Positions 7,197 through 9,908 of a stretch of DNA of 9,908 nt are shown here, one piece after another (position 1 is the stretch's first letter; every line of letters begins with the position of its first letter). Below the pieces are notes generated by a model, which was not told where the DNA came from, did not search any database, and was given only the letters and a program-made list of their open reading frames with translations. This stretch comes from Lysobacterales bacterium (GTDB taxonomy: Bacteria; Pseudomonadota; Gammaproteobacteria; Xanthomonadales; SZUA-36). A program made the translations under genes and the position numbers. The DNA lies in the NCBI GenBank assembly GCA_009692275.1, contig SHZL01000083.1:1-9908 (forward strand), given 5' to 3'.

Positions 7197-8842
7197 GCCT
7201 TCCACACCGGGCGGCGTTGTATTTCCACACGCTGCGCCATCTCAAGCCAGTTCAGTTCTATGGCCGCCTCGCTCATTGGCTGTATCGGCCGCCACCTGAT
7301 CTGCGCTCCGCCCCGCCTGCCCGGAAAGTGTCGGGTTGTTGGCAATCACCGGCCGCGGGCAGAGCGTCCATGTTGTCTCCAACTCGTTTTAGATTCCTCA
7401 ACGAGGAACACGAGCTGGGGAACGCGAGTGATTGGAACTCACCCGAACATCCGAAGCTTTGGACCTACAATCTGCATTACTTCGATGATCTGAACGCCGA
7501 GAATGCAGAGGCGCGCCGAGGGTGGCATGAAACTCTGCTGACGCGTTGGGTGGCGGAAAATCTCCCGGGGAAAGGCAATGGTTGGGAGCCGTACCCAGTT
7601 TCTCGGCGAATCGTGAATTGGATCAAATGGGACTTTGCCGGCGGTGTGTTGAGTGAGTCTTTGCAGCACAGTTTAGCGGTGCAGTCGCGGTGGCTGGAGC
7701 GCCGAATCGAGTGGCACTTGTTAGGGAACCATCTTTTCTCCAACGCCAAGGCGTTGGTTTTCGCAGGGCTTTATTTTCACGGCGCGGAGGCGGAACGCTG
7801 GCTGGAGCGCGGGTTCCGCATTTTGGCGCGCGAGCTGCCGGAACAGGTGCTGGCGGACGGGGGGCACTTTGAGCGGAGCACGATGTACCATGCACTGGCC
7901 GTTGAGGATCTGTTGGATCTAATCAACGTAACGGCCACCTATCACGGCGCCGTGCCGGAACGTTGGCGAGCGCTGGTGGCGACCTGGCCAGAAGTGGCAT
8001 CGCGGATGCGGAAGTGGTTGATGACGATGTGCCATCCGGATGGTGAGATTTCTTTTTTCAATGATGCTGCACTGGGGATTGCTCCAGAATTCAAATCTTT
8101 GAATGATTATGCGGCGGCACTTGATATGCCACTGGATACTGAGGGTCTGACGCGGTTGGTTGCGCTCACTGCGACAGGGTATGCACGGCTGGAGTCCGGG
8201 CCAGCGGTGTTACTCGCCGATATAGGAGAAATCGGCCCAAGTTACTTGCCGGGCCACGCTCATGCTGACACCCTTAGTTTTGAACTGTCGGTGCAGGGGC
8301 GAAGGGTATTCGTGAACGGAGGAACATCAACTTATACGGCAGGGGCTGAGCGTTTGCGTCAGCGTGGAACGGCTGCGCACAACACTGTGATTGTGGATGG
8401 GCAAAATTCATCCGAGGTGTGGGGCAGCTTCAGGGTAGCACGGCGTGCGCGTCCGCTAGACGTGCGTTGTGGCGAAAAGTTAGATTCACTTTGGCTTGAA
8501 GCCGGACACGATGGTTACCGGCGCTTGATCGGCTGCGTCACGCACCGTAGGCGATGGGTATTGAGCGGAAATGCGCTTGAGATCCTTGACGCGTTGGAAG
8601 GTCAATCGCAAAGAGCTATGGCTTGTTTTCATTTACACCCTGACTTTGAGGTTGTGTCGGAGACAAATGGTCTCAAAATCACGAATGGTGATGGTCTGGC
8701 CCTGAATTTTTCGGCCAGCCAAGGCATGCCACAACTAATCCCAAGCACTTGGCATTCCCAATTTGGGGAGTCAACGGCCAGCACGACTATTCAATTGCCG
8801 CTACTCGGATCAGAAACTCGCATTTCGATCACTTGGTGCTGA
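7193..8842 (+). CDS. Heparinase II/III-family protein (polysaccharide-lyase fold)
   Basis: This is a protein of about 549 residues with an N-terminal alpha-helical toroid and a C-terminal beta-sandwich of the heparinase II/III type. Such enzymes cleave uronic-acid polysaccharides by beta-elimination. Visible motifs, numbered from the TTG, are NLHYFDDL, WEPYPVSRR, LLGNHLFSNAKAL (Asn179, His180), GGHFERSTMYHALA (Tyr232), and PGHAHADTLSFEL (His355, His357, Asp359) opening the sandwich, then GTAAHNTVIVDG. Residues matching the catalytic Asn, His and Tyr of these lyases therefore appear kept. I chose TTG 7193 because GAGAGGA (7182-7188) sits just upstream, TTGA overlaps the wecB stop, and LYFHTLRHLKPVQFYGRL right after it is the usual family N-terminus. 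An in-frame ATG at 7115 would add 26 residues, all overlapping wecB, that look unlike the family. I see no signal peptide or membrane segment. It may trim or edit polymer or precursor, or be a non-secreted relative with another role. Confidence 0.88.
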   Translation: MSLPHRAALYFHTLRHLKPVQFYGRLAHWLYRPPPDLRSAPPARKVSGCWQSPAAGRASMLSPTRFRFLNEEHELGNASDWNSPEHPKLWTYNLHYFDDLNAENAEARRGWHETLLTRWVAENLPGKGNGWEPYPVSRRIVNWIKWDFAGGVLSESLQHSLAVQSRWLERRIEWHLLGNHLFSNAKALVFAGLYFHGAEAERWLERGFRILARELPEQVLADGGHFERSTMYHALAVEDLLDLINVTATYHGAVPERWRALVATWPEVASRMRKWLMTMCHPDGEISFFNDAALGIAPEFKSLNDYAAALDMPLDTEGLTRLVALTATGYARLESGPAVLLADIGEIGPSYLPGHAHADTLSFELSVQGRRVFVNGGTSTYTAGAERLRQRGTAAHNTVIVDGQNSSEVWGSFRVARRARPLDVRCGEKLDSLWLEAGHDGYRRLIGCVTHRRRWVLSGNALEILDALEGQSQRAMACFHLHPDFEVVSETNGLKITNGDGLALNFSASQGMPQLIPSTWHSQFGESTASTTIQLPLLGSETRISITWC

Positions 8843-8857
8843 GCCGACTTGCCAAAA

Positions 8858-9908
8858 ATGCGGATACTTATACTTAGTTTTTACTATCCCCCAGACCTGT
8901 CTGCAGGTTCCTTCAGGGTCAAGGCATTGGTGGATGCTTTACAAATTGAAGGTGGCAAGGCATTGCAAATTGATGTGATTACCACCATGCCGAATCGGTA
9001 CCGGTCACATTTAGCGGACGCAGCAGAATATGAAGAGCATGACGGTGTCAAAATACGCCGCATTGTCCTGCCTGCACACCAAAGCGGTATGCTAGACCAG
9101 GCAAGGGCTTTTGCAATATTTGCCCTCGGCGTTTGGGGTGCGACCCAAGGCAAGCGTTGGGAAATAGTATTTGCCACGTCGTCCAGACTGATGACCGCTG
9201 CAATGAGTGTACAGATTGCCAGGCGTGCTCGAGCGCCACTGTACTTAGATATTCGAGATCTGTTCACGGATACGATGGGAGATCTGCTGGCGGATAGCGC
9301 CCTGAAAGTTTTTTTGCCCGCTTTCGGCTGGCTTGAAAAAAGAAGTTTGAATGCAGCGCAGAGGGTGAACATGGTGTCCGCGGGCTTTTTGCCACATGCC
9401 AAGGTGCTGGCACCGAAACAAAGCTTCCGGACTTTCACGAATGGTATTGACGACGATTTTTTGGCGCTGGATTTCAGCAAGCCGGAAACGCAGCAGCAAG
9501 ATCTGCCGTTGGTAGTGTACGCGGGCAACATGGGTGAAGGGCAAGGTTTGCACAGAGTGATTCCTGACGCTGCACGTAGATTGGTGGGCAAAGCCCGTTT
9601 TCGACTCATTGGTGATGGGGGGTGCCGCGCGCAACTGGAAAATGCCTTGGCGGACGCCAAGGTGGGCAACGTGGAAATATGCGACGCTGTCCAAAGGGTG
9701 GCATTGTTTGAACACTACAGGCAGGCAGATATTTTATTTCTGCACCTGAACGATCATCCAGCGTTTCAAAAAGTGCTGCCATCAAAGATTTTTGAGTACG
9801 CAGCTACAGGTAAACCAATCTTGGCTGGGGTCGCGGGCTATCCGGCCGAGTTTCTTAGAGATCGGGTGCCGGGCTGCGAAGTATTCGAACCTTGTGACGC
9901 TGTGGCCA
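8858..9908 (+). CDS. GT4-family glycosyltransferase, cut by the right edge
   Basis: An open frame starts at ATG 8858 and runs unbroken for 350 codons to the end of the window. No stop is reached, so the gene is partial. It begins MRILILSFYYPPDLSAGSFR, the usual GT4 start (a beta strand, then a YPP loop with a glycine-rich acceptor segment). FTNGIDDDFL and VYAGNMGEGQGLHRVI mark the second lobe. RLIGDGGCRAQL and LPSKIFEYAATGKPILAG (Glu313) form the donor-nucleotide site. The pattern resembles WbuB-like amino-sugar transferases of O-antigen clusters, which keep the SKIFEY glutamate but not a full E-x7-E. A ManNAc- or FucNAc-type donor is therefore possible but unproven. It starts 15 bases after the heparinase-like gene, with no clear ribosome site in the gap. 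About 50 residues probably lie beyond the edge. A long minus-strand open frame over the same bases is a shadow. Confidence 0.9.
   Translation, partial: MRILILSFYYPPDLSAGSFRVKALVDALQIEGGKALQIDVITTMPNRYRSHLADAAEYEEHDGVKIRRIVLPAHQSGMLDQARAFAIFALGVWGATQGKRWEIVFATSSRLMTAAMSVQIARRARAPLYLDIRDLFTDTMGDLLADSALKVFLPAFGWLEKRSLNAAQRVNMVSAGFLPHAKVLAPKQSFRTFTNGIDDDFLALDFSKPETQQQDLPLVVYAGNMGEGQGLHRVIPDAARRLVGKARFRLIGDGGCRAQLENALADAKVGNVEICDAVQRVALFEHYRQADILFLHLNDHPAFQKVLPSKIFEYAATGKPILAGVAGYPAEFLRDRVPGCEVFEPCDAVA

Noticed and set aside
6582..7205. 207-codon open frame on the minus strand across the end of wecB
   Set aside because: It is antisense to conserved wecB motifs and has no recognisable family or start context.
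8843..8857. Terminator or promoter between the heparinase-like gene and the last glycosyltransferase
   Set aside because: The gap is only 15 bases, with no hairpin followed by T and no convincing promoter elements, so the operon seems to continue.
8884..9669. 261-codon open frame on the minus strand
   Set aside because: It is opposite the GT4 gene that runs to the right edge. The plus strand shows clear GT4 motifs; the minus translation is Ser/Ala/Arg-rich and featureless.

Overview
The window is a single, fully packed, plus-strand stretch of a surface-polysaccharide (O-antigen, capsule or exopolysaccharide) biosynthesis locus. Every gene points the same way. Adjacent genes overlap by 1 to 16 bases or are separated by 1 to 15 bases, so they are almost certainly one operon that continues past both edges. 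The GC-rich third positions, the WecB/AsnB/GT4 gene families and the O-antigen-like layout suggest a Gram-negative bacterium. A proteobacterium, perhaps beta or gamma, is my inference; nothing in the sequence fixes the genus.

Layout from left to right: a possible 22-residue tail of an upstream gene (2-70); a GT4 glycosyltransferase (57-1253); an asparagine-synthase-type glutamine amidotransferase (1238-3148); a class I SAM methyltransferase split in two by a frameshift at a run of nine G (3148-3615 and 3612-3953); a two-domain oxidoreductase fusing an MDR alcohol-dehydrogenase-like half to a Gfo/Idh/MocA half (3955-6093); a non-hydrolysing UDP-GlcNAc 2-epimerase, wecB (6090-7196); a heparinase II/III-family protein that probably starts at a TTG (7193-8842); and a second GT4 glycosyltransferase cut by the right edge (8858-9908). 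There is no gene-free stretch longer than 15 bases between confident genes. I see no tRNA, rRNA, CRISPR array, insertion sequence or terminator.

How the genes could work together (inference): WecB makes UDP-ManNAc for the repeat unit. The two-domain oxidoreductase may perform redox or epimerisation chemistry on a sugar or sugar acid. The AsnB homologue probably transfers glutamine-derived ammonia to a carboxylate, for example turning a uronic acid into a uronamide, as proposed for WbpS-type proteins of O-antigen clusters. The methyltransferase would decorate a sugar, and the two GT4 enzymes would build the chain. The heparinase-like protein has the His/Tyr motifs of polysaccharide lyases but no visible signal peptide, so its role inside a synthetic operon is unclear.

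The points most worth a second look are the G-run frameshift in the methyltransferase, the fused oxidoreductase whose MDR half lacks the usual zinc ligands, and the pairing of that enzyme with a lyase-fold protein in a biosynthetic operon.
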